DNA from: Fluviirhizobium alvei
GTDB lineage: Bacteria; Pseudomonadota; Alphaproteobacteria; Rhizobiales; Rhizobiaceae
Direction: 5' to 3'
Length of the DNA: 64,000 nt
Assembly: GCF_030551875.1 (NCBI RefSeq)
Contig: NZ_JAUOZU010000010.1
Span: 124,001 to 188,000 of the forward strand
In this document: piece after piece, positions 19,467 to 31,053 of the stretch
Layout of the letters: each line of letters begins with the position of its first letter
How positions within the stretch are numbered: position 1 is the stretch's first letter
Made by a program: the position numbers and the translations under genes
The notes under the pieces: generated by a model
Seen by the model: the letters and a program-made list of their open reading frames with translations, nothing else
Database searches by the model: none
Told to the model about the DNA's origin: nothing

Positions 19467-20348
19467 ATGCTTTATGACGTGACGATGAAGATCGGCTATG
19501 GCTACGAGGTGCCGGTTTCCGGCGCCCGCCATGTCGTGCGCGTGCAGCCACTGACCCTGCCCGGGATCCAGCGCATGATCGCAGGCTCCATCTCCTTCCA
19601 TCCGACCCCTGAGGAACGCAGCGATTTCATCGATTTCTTCGGCAATCCAGCCGTCGAGATCAACTATCGCGCTCCGCATGAGACGATGGAGATCCGCATG
19701 CAGGCACGCGTGCAGGTCGAGAGCCCGGTTCTGCAGGCCGATTTCTCTCCGGCACTTAACAAGGTCGCGGAGGAGATTTCCGGCTGCTGGACACTTGAGC
19801 CGGAATCGCCGCACCACTTCCTGCCCGAAAGCCCACGGCTGCCGACCTCTCCCGAAATTGCGGCCTGGGCGCGTTCGCTTGTGACGCCGGAAATGAGCTT
19901 GCGGGAAGTGGCAACGCTAATCTGCTCCCGAATTCACTCGGAATTCACCTATGTGCCTGGCGCCACCAAGGTGGATACGCCGGCTCCAGTGGCATTCCGA
20001 ATTCGCAAGGGTGTCTGCCAGGACTTCGCCCATATCATGATCCTGGCCCTGAGAGCCCTCGGCATACCGGCTGGATATGTCAGCGGCTATTTGAGAACCC
20101 TGCCGCCACCCGGCAAGGAGCGTCTGGAAGGCGCCGATGCCATGCATGCCTGGGTGCGTGTATGGTGCGGTCGCTCGACCGGCTGGATGGAGTGGGACCC
20201 GACTAACAACATGATGGCGGGCAGCGACCATATCCGCGCCGGCTTTGGACGCGACTATGCCGATGTCGCCCCGGTGATCGGCATCCTCAAGAGTTATGGT
20301 GGACATACGACGCTGCAATCGGTCGACGTCGCGCCGGTTAAGGCCTGA
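19467..20348 (+). CDS. Transglutaminase-family cysteine protein
   Basis: A 293-residue protein with a transglutaminase N-terminal beta domain (about 1-85) and core with complete triad C184 (KGVCQDFAH), H227 (DAMHAWVRV) and D244 (EWDPTNN). Such bacterial members act as peptidases or amide-hydrolysing/transferring enzymes rather than as crosslinkers. No signal peptide is seen, so it is predicted cytosolic. Third gene of the ligase operon. It would cleave or transfer what the ATP-grasp and DUF2126 ligases make (inference). A 107-base gap separates it from the TadG-like gene. Confidence 0.9.
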   Translation: MLYDVTMKIGYGYEVPVSGARHVVRVQPLTLPGIQRMIAGSISFHPTPEERSDFIDFFGNPAVEINYRAPHETMEIRMQARVQVESPVLQADFSPALNKVAEEISGCWTLEPESPHHFLPESPRLPTSPEIAAWARSLVTPEMSLREVATLICSRIHSEFTYVPGATKVDTPAPVAFRIRKGVCQDFAHIMILALRALGIPAGYVSGYLRTLPPPGKERLEGADAMHAWVRVWCGRSTGWMEWDPTNNMMAGSDHIRAGFGRDYADVAPVIGILKSYGGHTTLQSVDVAPVKA

Positions 20349-20455
20349 GGAACAGAGTCGTTAAGACTTTATTCAAACTTTCGACCGGTCAGAAACCTCA
20401 AACCAATAATTGGCTGTTAACCTCTGTTTCATGTTCAATACCAACATGTTGAGAC

Positions 20456-21631
20456 ATGGCCATGTCGATTGATGCCCGCTTCCCCGCCAGCCTGATCCGC
20501 CTTGTTCGAAACAAAGCCGGCAACTTTTCCATCATGGGCGCGCTCCTGCTCCCGGTCGGTCTGGCCGCCGCCGGCATCGCCCTCGACACGTCCAAGATGA
20601 TCGCAACCAAGGCGGCCCTGCAAAACGCCGCCGATGCCGCGGCACTGGCCGCCGCTGCGGCGCTTGCCAACAAGCAGACCACGGTCACCAACGCGAAAGT
20701 GATGGCCGTGGATTTCATCAAGGGCCAGATGGCCAACCATACCGACAGCGAGGAAGAGAAGGAAACGCCTTTCAATTTCGGCGATTGCACCAATGTGACG
20801 GTTAACGAGGCAACGACGATCGGCACATCGAAGAAGTACGACGTCTCGGTTACCACCTGTTACGATGTCAAATACTCGACGCTCGCTTCCTTTCTCGGGA
20901 AAAGCGGCTCGCGCCTGACGGTCAAGAGCGTCACCCAGTCGACGACGGAGAGCAAGAATGCCCTGTCGATGTATCTCGTGCTCGACCGGTCCGGCTCTAT
21001 GGCCGAATATACCAACACCGTATCCGGCAGCTACACCTGCCGTTATGGCCGCCGCACCTATACCTGCTACACCTATTACGACAAGATCACCGCGCTGCGT
21101 ATGGCCGCGACCAATCTGATGACCCAACTGGCGAGCGCCGATCCGTCCAACGTGCTCGTCCGCACGGCGGCCGTTTCCTACAATTCCGCCATGCAGTCGC
21201 CAATCGCTCTGACCTGGGGCGAGACCCACACCAAGAGCTACATTTCCGCGCTGACGGCCACCGGCGGCACGGATTCGACCGAAGCCTTCAAGACCGCCTA
21301 CAATGCGCTCGCAGCCTCCAGCGAAGACAGCGCGCATGCCGCCACCAATGGCCAGGTTCCCTCGAAATACATCGTGTTCATGACCGATGGCGACAACAAC
21401 TATACGTCAGCGGATACGGCCACCAAACAATGGTGCGACAAGGCACGGACTGCCGGCATCGAGGTCTATTCGGTCGCCTTCATGGCGCCGTCGCGCGGTC
21501 AGGCTCTGCTGAGCTACTGCGCCACCACTTCGGCACATTATTTCGCCGCCGAGAATGCCGACGATCTCAATGCCGCCTTCGAATATATCGGCGAGCGCGC
21601 CACCCAGACCGCCACCCGCCTCACACAGTAA
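20456..21631 (+). CDS. TadG-like protein with VWA domain
   Basis: A 391-residue protein with an N-terminal TadE/TadG segment: a basic leader, then a hydrophobic helix (GNFSIMGALLLPVGLAAAGIAL) at about 22-44, typical of the Tad pilus pseudopilin-like family that anchors in the inner membrane. The rest is periplasmic, with a von Willebrand A domain from about 170 whose MIDAS is D177-R-S-G-S and later DSTE and MTDGDNN. A Cys pair lies in a Tyr/Arg-rich insert near residues 195-205. No other tad genes are nearby. Two ATGs lie 6 bases apart; I give the first. A strong terminator follows. Confidence 0.85.
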   Translation: MAMSIDARFPASLIRLVRNKAGNFSIMGALLLPVGLAAAGIALDTSKMIATKAALQNAADAAALAAAAALANKQTTVTNAKVMAVDFIKGQMANHTDSEEEKETPFNFGDCTNVTVNEATTIGTSKKYDVSVTTCYDVKYSTLASFLGKSGSRLTVKSVTQSTTESKNALSMYLVLDRSGSMAEYTNTVSGSYTCRYGRRTYTCYTYYDKITALRMAATNLMTQLASADPSNVLVRTAAVSYNSAMQSPIALTWGETHTKSYISALTATGGTDSTEAFKTAYNALAASSEDSAHAATNGQVPSKYIVFMTDGDNNYTSADTATKQWCDKARTAGIEVYSVAFMAPSRGQALLSYCATTSAHYFAAENADDLNAAFEYIGERATQTATRLTQ

Positions 21632-21656
21632 TACCCCGCCTGCCTGGCACATCCTG

Positions 21657-21688
21657 GCCCGCCGATGATCGATCGGCGGGCTTTTTTT
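21657..21688 (+). terminator. Intrinsic terminator after the TadG-like gene
   Basis: GCCCGCCGAT pairs with ATCGGCGGGC around a 5-base loop (10-bp perfect stem) and is followed by seven T. It separates the TadG-like gene from the glycogen promoter that begins four bases later. Confidence 0.9.
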
Positions 21689-21691
21689 CGT

Positions 21692-21721
21692 TTGACATTA
21701 AATCGATTTAAATTAGATATT
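21692..21721 (+). promoter_or_regulatory. Glycogen operon promoter with internal 14-bp palindrome
   Basis: A perfect -35 TTGACA (21692-21697) is followed at 18 bases by GATATT (21716-21721). Between them lies the perfect palindrome TTAAATCGATTTAA (21698-21711), placed where a bound repressor would block polymerase. Its AATCGATT core recurs upstream of the GH1 glucosidase and the sugar epimerase-like gene. Confidence 0.55.
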
Positions 21722-21920
21722 GTTGCTGAGGGGGGAGCAAGCCGAACGATCCGCAGAACAGGCGAGCCGGGAGCTGAAAAACCGGCCTTCGATCGCCATC
21801 GGCTTTTTCCCGCAGTGCAGAATAAACCGTTGCAAGCGCCATTGAACGATGCAAATCTTCACCGGGGGGCGCAGGGCTCACCTCCCATGGGCCCTAACAA
21901 CGCAGAATGGATGGCGACAG
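21722..21920 (+). other. Roughly 200-base leader of the glycogen operon with alternative hairpins
   Basis: If transcription starts at the TTGACA promoter, about 190 bases of untranslated leader precede glgP. Within it GCCGG (21766-21770) can pair with CCGGC (21782-21786), while the overlapping AGCCG (21765-21769) can instead pair with CGGCT (21800-21804), which is followed by T. The pairings exclude each other, but stems are only 5 bp. No known riboswitch is recognised. Confidence 0.3.
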
Positions 21921-24386
21921 ATGATCAATTCCAACACGCAGAATGATATCCCTTTTCCGGAACCGCGCCGCTCCGATCCGGCAGTTCTTGCTGCTGATAT
22001 CGTCGAGCGCCTGACCTATCGTATCGGCAAGGATGCCAAGGCGGCCAAACCGCACGACTGGCTGACGGCAACCATTCTGGTGATTCGCGATCGCATCATC
22101 GACCGCTGGATGGCTTCGACCCGCAAGACCTATGAATCGGGCGGCAAGCGCGTCTATTATCTGTCGCTGGAATTCCTGATCGGCCGCCTAATGCGGGACG
22201 CCGTTTCCAACCTCGGGCTCATGGAAGAAGTTCGCGATGCGCTGGCATCGCTTGGTGTCGATCTTGACATCGTCGCAGCCCTGGAGCCCGATGCGGCGCT
22301 TGGCAATGGCGGCCTCGGTCGCCTGGCAGCCTGCTTCATGGAATCGATGGCGACGACGGATATTCCGGCCTACGGATACGGAATTCGCTATGTCCACGGC
22401 CTCTTCCGCCAGCAGATCGCCGATGGATGGCAGGTGGAACTGCCCGAAACCTGGCTGGCACATGGCAATCCCTGGGAATTCGAACGTCGCGAAAGCGCTT
22501 ACGAAGTCGGCTTCGGCGGCACGGTCGAATCGGCGCTCGCACCGGATGGCGATGCACGCTATGTCTGGAAGCCGGCCGAACGCGTGATCGCCGTCGCCTA
22601 TGATACGCCGATTGTCGGCTGGCGCGGCAACCGCGTCAACACGCTGCGCCTCTGGACCGCGCAGCCGATCGACCCGATCCTGCTCGATGCCTTCAATGCC
22701 GGCGACCATATCGGGGCGCTGCGTGAGAGCAACAAGGCGGAAAGCCTGGCCCGTGTTCTCTATCCGGCCGATGCGACACCTGCCGGCCAGGAACTGCGCC
22801 TGCGCCAGGAGTTTTTCTTCTCCTCGGCTTCGCTGCAGGACATTCTCCGCCGCCACATGCAGCAGTACAACACGCTGGAAAACCTGCCGGACAAGGTTGC
22901 GATCCAGCTCAACGACACCCATCCGGCCGTTTCGGTCGCCGAACTGATGCGTCTGTTGTGCGACGTCCATGGCCTCGATTTCAACGATGCCTGGGAATTG
23001 ACGCGCCGGACGATTTCCTACACCAACCACACGCTTCTGCCCGAAGCGCTCGAAACCTGGCCGGTGCCACTGTTCGAGCGCCTTCTGCCGCGCCATATGC
23101 AGATCATTTACGGCATCAATGCCAAGATCCTGCTGTCGGCCCGCAAGGAAAAGGGTTTCAACGATGCGCAGATCCGCGCCATCTCGCTGATCGATGAAAG
23201 CGGCGATCGCCGCCTGCGCATGGGTAACCTCGCCTTCATCGGCTCGCATTCGATCAATGGCGTTTCCGCCCTTCATACAGAGCTGATGAAGGAGACCGTC
23301 TTTGCCGATCTCCACAAGCTGTATCCTGATCGCATCAACAACAAGACCAACGGGATTACGCCGCGTCGCTGGCTGATGCAGTGCAATCCCGGCCTCACCA
23401 GGCTTCTGCGCGATACGATCGGCGATGACTTCCTCGATAATACCGAGGCGCTGCAGGCGCTCGATGCCTACGCCGATGATTCGGAATTCCAGAAGCAGTT
23501 CGCCGCCGTCAAGCGCGCCAACAAGGTTCGTCTGGCGCAGGTGATCCAGAGCCGGCTCGGCCTCAAGCTCGACCCTTCGGCAATGTTCGACATCCAGATC
23601 AAGCGCATCCACGAATACAAGCGCCAACTTCTCAACATCGTCGAAGCCGTCGCCCTCTATGACCAGATGCGCTCGCATCCGGAAATGGATTGGGTCCCGC
23701 GCATCAAGATCTTCGCTGGCAAGGCGGCGCCGAGCTACCACAATGCAAAGCTGATCATTAAGCTTGCCAACGATGTAGCACGCGTGGTCAACTCGGATCC
23801 TGCAGTGCGTGGCCTTCTCAAGGTGGTGTTCGTGCCGAACTACAACGTGTCGCTGGCCGAAATTCTGGTTCCGGCTGCCGATCTTTCCGAGCAGATCTCG
23901 ACGGCCGGCATGGAAGCATCCGGTACCGGCAACATGAAATTCGGTCTCAATGGCGCGATCACCATCGGCACGCTCGATGGCGCCAATGTCGAAATGCGCG
24001 ACTGGGTCGGCGAGGAGAATATCAAGATCTTCGGCATGACGGCGGACGAGGTGACTAAGGTTCGCGCCGAAGGTCACAATCCGCGCGCCATCATCGAGAA
24101 TTCCCGCGAACTGGCGCAGGCGCTGCACGCCATCGCATCCGGCGTGTTTTCCCCGGACGATCCGGGCCGCTTCACAAGCCTTGTCGATGGCCTCTACCAG
24201 CATGACTGGTTCATGGTCGCCGCCGATTTCGACGCCTACGCCGCAGCTCAGCGCGAGGTCGACGCAATCTGGACCGATGAGAAGAGCTGGCACGCAAAAG
24301 CCATCAGAAACACCGCCCGCATGGGCTGGTTCTCGTCGGATCGAACGATCCGGCAATATGCAAAAGAAATCTGGAGGGCGGGATAA
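21921..24386 (+). CDS. glgP: Glycogen phosphorylase GlgP
   Basis: An 821-residue PLP enzyme releasing glucose-1-phosphate from glycogen. Recognisable are EPDAALGNGGLGRLAACFMES near the N-terminus and the PLP-lysine region EASGTGNMKFGLNG followed by IGTLDGANVE near residue 670. The ATG at 21921 starts the conserved part; an in-frame ATG 24 codons upstream adds an unrelated extension. The Shine-Dalgarno is poor. The stop overlaps the glgB start by one base (TAATG). The order glgP-B-C-A-pgm equals that of Agrobacterium. It provides the degradative arm within an otherwise synthetic operon. Confidence 0.96.
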   Translation: MINSNTQNDIPFPEPRRSDPAVLAADIVERLTYRIGKDAKAAKPHDWLTATILVIRDRIIDRWMASTRKTYESGGKRVYYLSLEFLIGRLMRDAVSNLGLMEEVRDALASLGVDLDIVAALEPDAALGNGGLGRLAACFMESMATTDIPAYGYGIRYVHGLFRQQIADGWQVELPETWLAHGNPWEFERRESAYEVGFGGTVESALAPDGDARYVWKPAERVIAVAYDTPIVGWRGNRVNTLRLWTAQPIDPILLDAFNAGDHIGALRESNKAESLARVLYPADATPAGQELRLRQEFFFSSASLQDILRRHMQQYNTLENLPDKVAIQLNDTHPAVSVAELMRLLCDVHGLDFNDAWELTRRTISYTNHTLLPEALETWPVPLFERLLPRHMQIIYGINAKILLSARKEKGFNDAQIRAISLIDESGDRRLRMGNLAFIGSHSINGVSALHTELMKETVFADLHKLYPDRINNKTNGITPRRWLMQCNPGLTRLLRDTIGDDFLDNTEALQALDAYADDSEFQKQFAAVKRANKVRLAQVIQSRLGLKLDPSAMFDIQIKRIHEYKRQLLNIVEAVALYDQMRSHPEMDWVPRIKIFAGKAAPSYHNAKLIIKLANDVARVVNSDPAVRGLLKVVFVPNYNVSLAEILVPAADLSEQISTAGMEASGTGNMKFGLNGAITIGTLDGANVEMRDWVGEENIKIFGMTADEVTKVRAEGHNPRAIIENSRELAQALHAIASGVFSPDDPGRFTSLVDGLYQHDWFMVAADFDAYAAAQREVDAIWTDEKSWHAKAIRNTARMGWFSSDRTIRQYAKEIWRAG

Positions 24387-26689
24387 TGGCAGACAAGGGC
24401 AAGTCCGAGCGCACAAAGGGATCCGGCAAGGATGACAAGGCGCTGGACAGCGATTTGCCCGATCTGTCCAAAAAATCCAAACCAGCAAAGACGAAGGAAG
24501 CAAAGGCACCGGCCGACTTCCGCATTTTCAACGAAGAAGTGGACGCCTTGATTTCCGGCGTCCATGCCAATCCTTTCGCCGTCCTCGGTGTTCACCCGTT
24601 CGGCGACGGATTTGTAGCCCGAACCTTCATTCCGGGCGCAGAGACGGTCACGGCCTTCACGCTCGACGGAAGCCCGGCCGGGGACATTCCCCGTCGCAAC
24701 GGCGCCGGCTTTTTCGAGGGTCTGGTCGCGATCGACCGCAGGCAACCGCTTCGCTACCATGCCAGCAATGACGGCGGCAGCTGGGACGTGCTGGATCCTT
24801 ACGGATTTGGCCCCGTCCTCGGCCCGATGGATGATTACTATCTCCGCCAGGGCTCGCATCTGCGGCTGTTCGATCGCATGGGTGCCCACCCCATCCATCA
24901 CGAAGGCGCCGACGGTTTTCATTTCGCCGTCTGGGCCCCGAACGCGGCCCGCGTTTCGGTGGTGGGAGAATTCAACCAGTGGGATGGCCGCCGCCATGTG
25001 ATGCGATTGCGATCCGACACCGGCGTCTGGGAAATCTTCGTCCCCAACATCGATCCCGGCAAAGCCTACAAGTTCGAGATCCTCGCCAAGGATGGCACAT
25101 TGCTGCCACTGAAGGCCGATCCCTTTGCCCGCCGATCGGAACTTCGCCCACAAACGGCTTCCGTGACCACATCCGAGATCGAGCAGGAATGGGACGACAA
25201 GGCCCATCGCGAATGGTGGTCCTCCGTAGATGCCCGCCGTCAGCCGATCTCGATCTACGAGGTGCATCCCGGTTCATGGCAGCGCGGCGACGGAGATACC
25301 CTCCTGAGTTGGGACGAACTGGCTGATCGCCTCATCCCCTACTGTGTAGACATGGGCTTTACCCATATCGAGTTCCTGCCGGTCACCGAACATCCCTATG
25401 ACCCATCCTGGGGTTATCAGACCACGGGCCTCTTCGCACCGACTGCCCGTTTCGGCGAGCCGGAAGGGTTTGCCCGTTTCGTCAATGGCGCCCACAAGGC
25501 AGGGCTTTCGGTGCTGCTAGACTGGGTGCCGGCGCACTTTCCGATGGACCAGCACGGGCTGCGTCGCTTTGACGGCACCGCACTTTACGAACATGAGGAT
25601 CCGCGCCTCGGTTTCCATCCGGACTGGAACACGGCCATCTACAATTTCGGCCGGACGGAAGTAAAAAGCTTCCTCATCAATTCGGCGCTCTATTGGGCCG
25701 AGAAGTTCCATGTCGACGGCATTCGCGTCGACGCCGTCGCCTCGATGCTCTATCTCGACTACTCCCGCAAGGAAGGCGAATGGATCCCAAACAAGTATGG
25801 TGGGCGGGAAAATCTCGATGCGGTGGAATTCCTCAAAGACATGAACCGCCATCTCTACGGGTCGCATCCGGGTATCATGACGATTGCGGAAGAATCGACC
25901 TCCTGGCCGAAAGTATCGGCACCCGTGCATGAAGGCGGCCTTGGCTTCGGCTTCAAGTGGAACATGGGCTTCATGCACGACACGCTCGCCTATTTCGCGC
26001 GCGATCCGATATACCGCAAACACCATCACAACGAGCTGACCTTCGGCCTGCTCTATGCCTATTCCGAGAATTTCGTGCTGCCGCTCAGCCATGACGAGGT
26101 GGTGCATGGCAAGGGATCGCTGATCGCCAAGATGGCCGGCGACGAATGGCAGAAGTTCGCCAATCTGCGCGCCTTCTATGGCTTCATGTGGGGCTATCCG
26201 GGCAAGAAGCTCCTGTTCATGGGCCAGGAATTCGCCCAGTGGGCGGAATGGTCCGAAGCCCGCTCGCTCGACTGGCATCTGCTCGATTATCCCAATCACT
26301 CGGGCATGCAGCGGCTGGTGAAGGATCTCAACCATCTCTACCGCTCAAAGCCTTCGCTGCATGCGCGCGACTGCGAAGGCGACGGCTTCGAGTGGATGGT
26401 TGCCGACGACCAGGAAAACTCGGTCTATGCATGGATCCGCAAGGCTCCGGGGGAAAAGCCGGTTGCCATCGTCTCCAACTTCACGCCCGTCGTGCGTGAT
26501 TATTATACGCTGCCATTGCCGGCCACAGGCCGCTGGCGCGAAATTCTCAACACCGATGCCGATGTCTATGGAGGATCAGGCAAAGGCAATGCCGGTGAAG
26601 TACAGGCCTATCGCGAAGATGGGGGACGTATCGTGACACATTGCATCATACCGCCGCTTGCCACCATCTGGCTGGAACTGGCAGACTGA
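24386..26689 (+). CDS. glgB: 1,4-alpha-glucan branching enzyme GlgB
   Basis: A 767-residue GH13 enzyme that creates alpha-1,6 branches in glycogen. Domains are an N-terminal N1/CBM48 pair (about 50-260; [32 protein letters not shown]) and the catalytic barrel ([11 protein letters not shown]; nucleophile D in [17 protein letters not shown]; acid/base E in [20 protein letters not shown]), then an all-beta C-terminal domain. The first 45 residues are an unusual Lys/Asp/Ser-rich tail absent from most GlgB proteins. It overlaps the glgP stop by one base and lies 19 bases upstream of glgC. Confidence 0.96.
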   Translation: MADKGKSERTKGSGKDDKALDSDLPDLSKKSKPAKTKEAKAPADFRIFNEEVDALISGVHANPFAVLGVHPFGDGFVARTFIPGAETVTAFTLDGSPAGDIPRRNGAGFFEGLVAIDRRQPLRYHASNDGGSWDVLDPYGFGPVLGPMDDYYLRQGSHLRLFDRMGAHPIHHEGADGFHFAVWAPNAARVSVVGEFNQWDGRRHVMRLRSDTGVWEIFVPNIDPGKAYKFEILAKDGTLLPLKADPFARRSELRPQTASVTTSEIEQEWDDKAHREWWSSVDARRQPISIYEVHPGSWQRGDGDTLLSWDELADRLIPYCVDMGFTHIEFLPVTEHPYDPSWGYQTTGLFAPTARFGEPEGFARFVNGAHKAGLSVLLDWVPAHFPMDQHGLRRFDGTALYEHEDPRLGFHPDWNTAIYNFGRTEVKSFLINSALYWAEKFHVDGIRVDAVASMLYLDYSRKEGEWIPNKYGGRENLDAVEFLKDMNRHLYGSHPGIMTIAEESTSWPKVSAPVHEGGLGFGFKWNMGFMHDTLAYFARDPIYRKHHHNELTFGLLYAYSENFVLPLSHDEVVHGKGSLIAKMAGDEWQKFANLRAFYGFMWGYPGKKLLFMGQEFAQWAEWSEARSLDWHLLDYPNHSGMQRLVKDLNHLYRSKPSLHARDCEGDGFEWMVADDQENSVYAWIRKAPGEKPVAIVSNFTPVVRDYYTLPLPATGRWREILNTDADVYGGSGKGNAGEVQAYREDGGRIVTHCIIPPLATIWLELAD

Positions 26690-26708
26690 CAAAAAAGGGA
26701 GGACGACA

Positions 26709-27971
26709 ATGGCTGAAAGAAGACTGCAACCGCTGGCGCGCGACGCCATGGCCTATGTTCTCGCTGGCGGCCGCGGCAGCCGGCTGAAAGAATTGACGGA
26801 CAGGCGAGCAAAGCCTGCCGTCTATTTCGGCGGCAAGACCCGCATCATCGATTTTGCCCTGTCGAATGCGCTTAACTCCGGTATCCGCCGCATCGGCGTG
26901 GCCACCCAGTACAAGGCCCATTCGCTCATCCGGCATCTGCAGCGTGGCTGGGACTTCTTCCGCCCCGAGCGTAACGAAAGCTTCGACATCCTGCCGGCCT
27001 CGCAGCGTGTCTCCGAAAGCCAGTGGTATGAAGGAACCGCCGATGCCGTGTTCCAGAACATCGACATCATCGAGCCGCTCAAGACCGAATATATGGTCAT
27101 TCTCGCTGGCGACCACATCTACAAGATGGACTATGAGTTGATGCTGCAACAGCACGTCAATTCCGGTGCCGATGTTACGATCGGCTGCCTGGAAGTGCCG
27201 CGCATGGAAGCAACCGGCTTCGGCGTCATGCATGTCGACGAAAAGGATGTGATCATCGATTTCGTCGAGAAGCCGGAAAATCCGCCCGGCATCCCCGGCA
27301 ACGAGGAGTTCGCGCTGGCCTCGATGGGGATCTATGTCTTCCATACCAAGTTCCTGATCAACCTTCTGCAGGAAGATGCGATCAATCCCAGTTCGACGCA
27401 TGATTTCGGCAAGGACCTCATTCCGCATATCGTCAAGAACGGCAAGGCCGTGGCACATCGGTTCGCCGAATCCTGTGTGCGTGCCGAAAGCGAAAAGCAG
27501 GCCTATTGGCGCGACGTCGGAACCGTGGATGCCTACTGGCAGGCCAATATAGATCTCACCGATATCGTGCCCGAACTCGACCTTTACGATGGCAACTGGC
27601 CGATCTGGACCTATTCCGAAATCACCCCTCCGGCGAAGTTCGTTCACGATGTCGACGGTCGTCGCGGCCATGCGATCTCGTCGCTGATCGCCGGCAACTG
27701 CATCGTCTCCGGTGCCACCATCAACCGCACGCTTCTGTCCACCGGTTGCCGGGTCAATTCCTATTCGCAACTCGACCATGCGGTGGTGCTGCCGGAAGTC
27801 ATCATCAACCGGCATGCCCGGGTCAAGAATGCGGTGATCGACCGTGGCGTCATCATTCCGGAAGGTCTGGTGGTTGGTGAGGATCCGGAACTCGATGCCA
27901 AGCGTTTCCGTCTTACCGAAAGTGGCATCTGCCTGGTTACCCAGGCCATGATCGACAAACTAGGGTCCTGA
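26709..27971 (+). CDS. glgC: Glucose-1-phosphate adenylyltransferase GlgC
   Basis: A 420-residue ADP-glucose pyrophosphorylase, the committed step of glycogen synthesis. The N-terminal nucleotidyltransferase domain has [20 protein letters not shown] and [19 protein letters not shown], the C-terminal region a left-handed beta helix ([20 protein letters not shown]). The start is the ATG at 26709 preceded by AGGGAGGA; the upstream in-frame extension is glgB's shadow. Allosteric control by fructose-6-phosphate and pyruvate is known for the Agrobacterium enzyme. It ends one base before glgA. Confidence 0.97.
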   Translation: MAERRLQPLARDAMAYVLAGGRGSRLKELTDRRAKPAVYFGGKTRIIDFALSNALNSGIRRIGVATQYKAHSLIRHLQRGWDFFRPERNESFDILPASQRVSESQWYEGTADAVFQNIDIIEPLKTEYMVILAGDHIYKMDYELMLQQHVNSGADVTIGCLEVPRMEATGFGVMHVDEKDVIIDFVEKPENPPGIPGNEEFALASMGIYVFHTKFLINLLQEDAINPSSTHDFGKDLIPHIVKNGKAVAHRFAESCVRAESEKQAYWRDVGTVDAYWQANIDLTDIVPELDLYDGNWPIWTYSEITPPAKFVHDVDGRRGHAISSLIAGNCIVSGATINRTLLSTGCRVNSYSQLDHAVVLPEVIINRHARVKNAVIDRGVIIPEGLVVGEDPELDAKRFRLTESGICLVTQAMIDKLGS

Positions 27972-27972
27972 C

Positions 27973-29418
27973 ATGAACATTCTCTCCGTCGCCTCCGAAG
28001 TCTTTCCGCTCATCAAGACCGGGGGCCTTGCGGATGTCGCCGGTGCATTGCCACTCGCACTGGCGCCACTCGGTATCGCCATGCGAACGATCCTGCCGGG
28101 CTATCCTTCGGTTCTCGCCCAGCTCAAGGATGCCCACAAGATCGCCGACCTGCCCGATCTGCTCGGCGCGCCTGCCAGCATTCTCAAGGCGCGCCATGCC
28201 GGGCTCGATCTCTATGTCATCGATTGTGCGACCTTCTATGACAGGCCCGGCGGCCCCTATGCCGGACCGGACGGGCGCGATCATGACGACAACTGGCGCC
28301 GCTTTGCCGCGCTTGCCAAGGCGGCGAGCGAAATCGCCAATGGCGCCGATCCGTCCTGGCGACCCGATATCGTTCATGCGCATGACTGGCAGGCGGCGCT
28401 GACACCCGTCTATCTCAAATATTCCCCGGCGGGTGCCACCACGCCCTCGATGTTGACGATCCATAACATCGCCTTCCAGGGACAGTTCGCACCGACAGTG
28501 TTTGGCGGGCTCCAGCTTCCGCCCGAAGCCTTCGCCGTCGACGGGATCGAATATTACGGCGATGTCGGCTTCCTCAAGGGCGGCTGCCGAACCGCCTGGC
28601 AATTGACCACCGTCAGCCCGACCTATGCGGAAGAGTTGCTCGATCCGCAGTTCGGCATGGGCCTCGAGGGCCTGATCGCCGAACGCGTCTCGGAACTGGC
28701 AGGCATCGTCAACGGCATCGATGACAAGATCTGGGATCCGGAAAACGATGCGCTGATTGCGGCTCCGTTCAATGCCGGAAATCTCAAGCGCCGAGGCGAA
28801 AACCGCAAGGCGCTCGTCAAGGCCTTTGGGCTTGAAGACAATGGTGGGCCTCTCTTCTGCGTCATCTCTCGACTGACCTGGCAGAAGGGCATCGACATGA
28901 TCGCCCGCGCGGCCGATTTCATCGCGGCGCATGGCGGCATGCTGGCCGTGCTCGGCAATGGCGATCCCGGTCTCGAATACAGCCTGACATCGGCGGCAGA
29001 ACGTCATCCTGGCCGTATCAGCGTCAGGATCGGCTATGATGAGCCGCTCTCGCACCTGATGCAGGCCGGCGCAGATGCCATCCTCATTCCGTCGCGTTTC
29101 GAGCCATGTGGGCTCACGCAGCTTTATGGATTGCGCTATGGCTGCATTCCGGTCGTGGCCCGCACCGGAGGCCTCAACGATACGATCATCGATGCCAATG
29201 GTGCGGCACTTGCTGCCAAAGCCGCAACCGGCGTCCAGTTTTCTCCGGTCAACGCCCACGGCTTCATGCAGGCGCTGCGCCGCACATTCCGCCTCTTTGC
29301 CGACCAGAAGACCTGGCTGCAGATACAGAAGGCGGCGATGAAATCCGATGTTACATGGGCGGCCAGTGCCACCCAGTATTCCAGCCATTACCAGAAGCTT
29401 CTCGCAAGGGTTCCCTGA
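27973..29418 (+). CDS. glgA: Glycogen synthase GlgA
   Basis: A 481-residue GT5 glucosyltransferase using ADP-glucose. The N-terminal substrate loop [16 protein letters not shown] (from residue 16) and the C-terminal [22 protein letters not shown] segment followed by RTGGL are the two signature regions of the GT-B fold. Length is normal for the family. It begins one base after glgC and ends three bases before pgm, so all are translated from one transcript. Confidence 0.97.
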   Translation: MNILSVASEVFPLIKTGGLADVAGALPLALAPLGIAMRTILPGYPSVLAQLKDAHKIADLPDLLGAPASILKARHAGLDLYVIDCATFYDRPGGPYAGPDGRDHDDNWRRFAALAKAASEIANGADPSWRPDIVHAHDWQAALTPVYLKYSPAGATTPSMLTIHNIAFQGQFAPTVFGGLQLPPEAFAVDGIEYYGDVGFLKGGCRTAWQLTTVSPTYAEELLDPQFGMGLEGLIAERVSELAGIVNGIDDKIWDPENDALIAAPFNAGNLKRRGENRKALVKAFGLEDNGGPLFCVISRLTWQKGIDMIARAADFIAAHGGMLAVLGNGDPGLEYSLTSAAERHPGRISVRIGYDEPLSHLMQAGADAILIPSRFEPCGLTQLYGLRYGCIPVVARTGGLNDTIIDANGAALAAKAATGVQFSPVNAHGFMQALRRTFRLFADQKTWLQIQKAAMKSDVTWAASATQYSSHYQKLLARVP

Positions 29419-31050
<1,632 letters not shown>

Positions 31051-31053
31051 GCG

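Noticed and set aside
20398-20856. A 152-codon minus-strand frame that looks hydrophobic
   Set aside because: Its hydrophobic look comes from the reverse of the TadG-like anchor region; the plus-strand frame has real TadE/G and VWA motifs.
22188-24509. A 773-codon minus-strand frame opposite glgP
   Set aside because: Same reasons: antisense to a clear gene, no start context, no family motifs.
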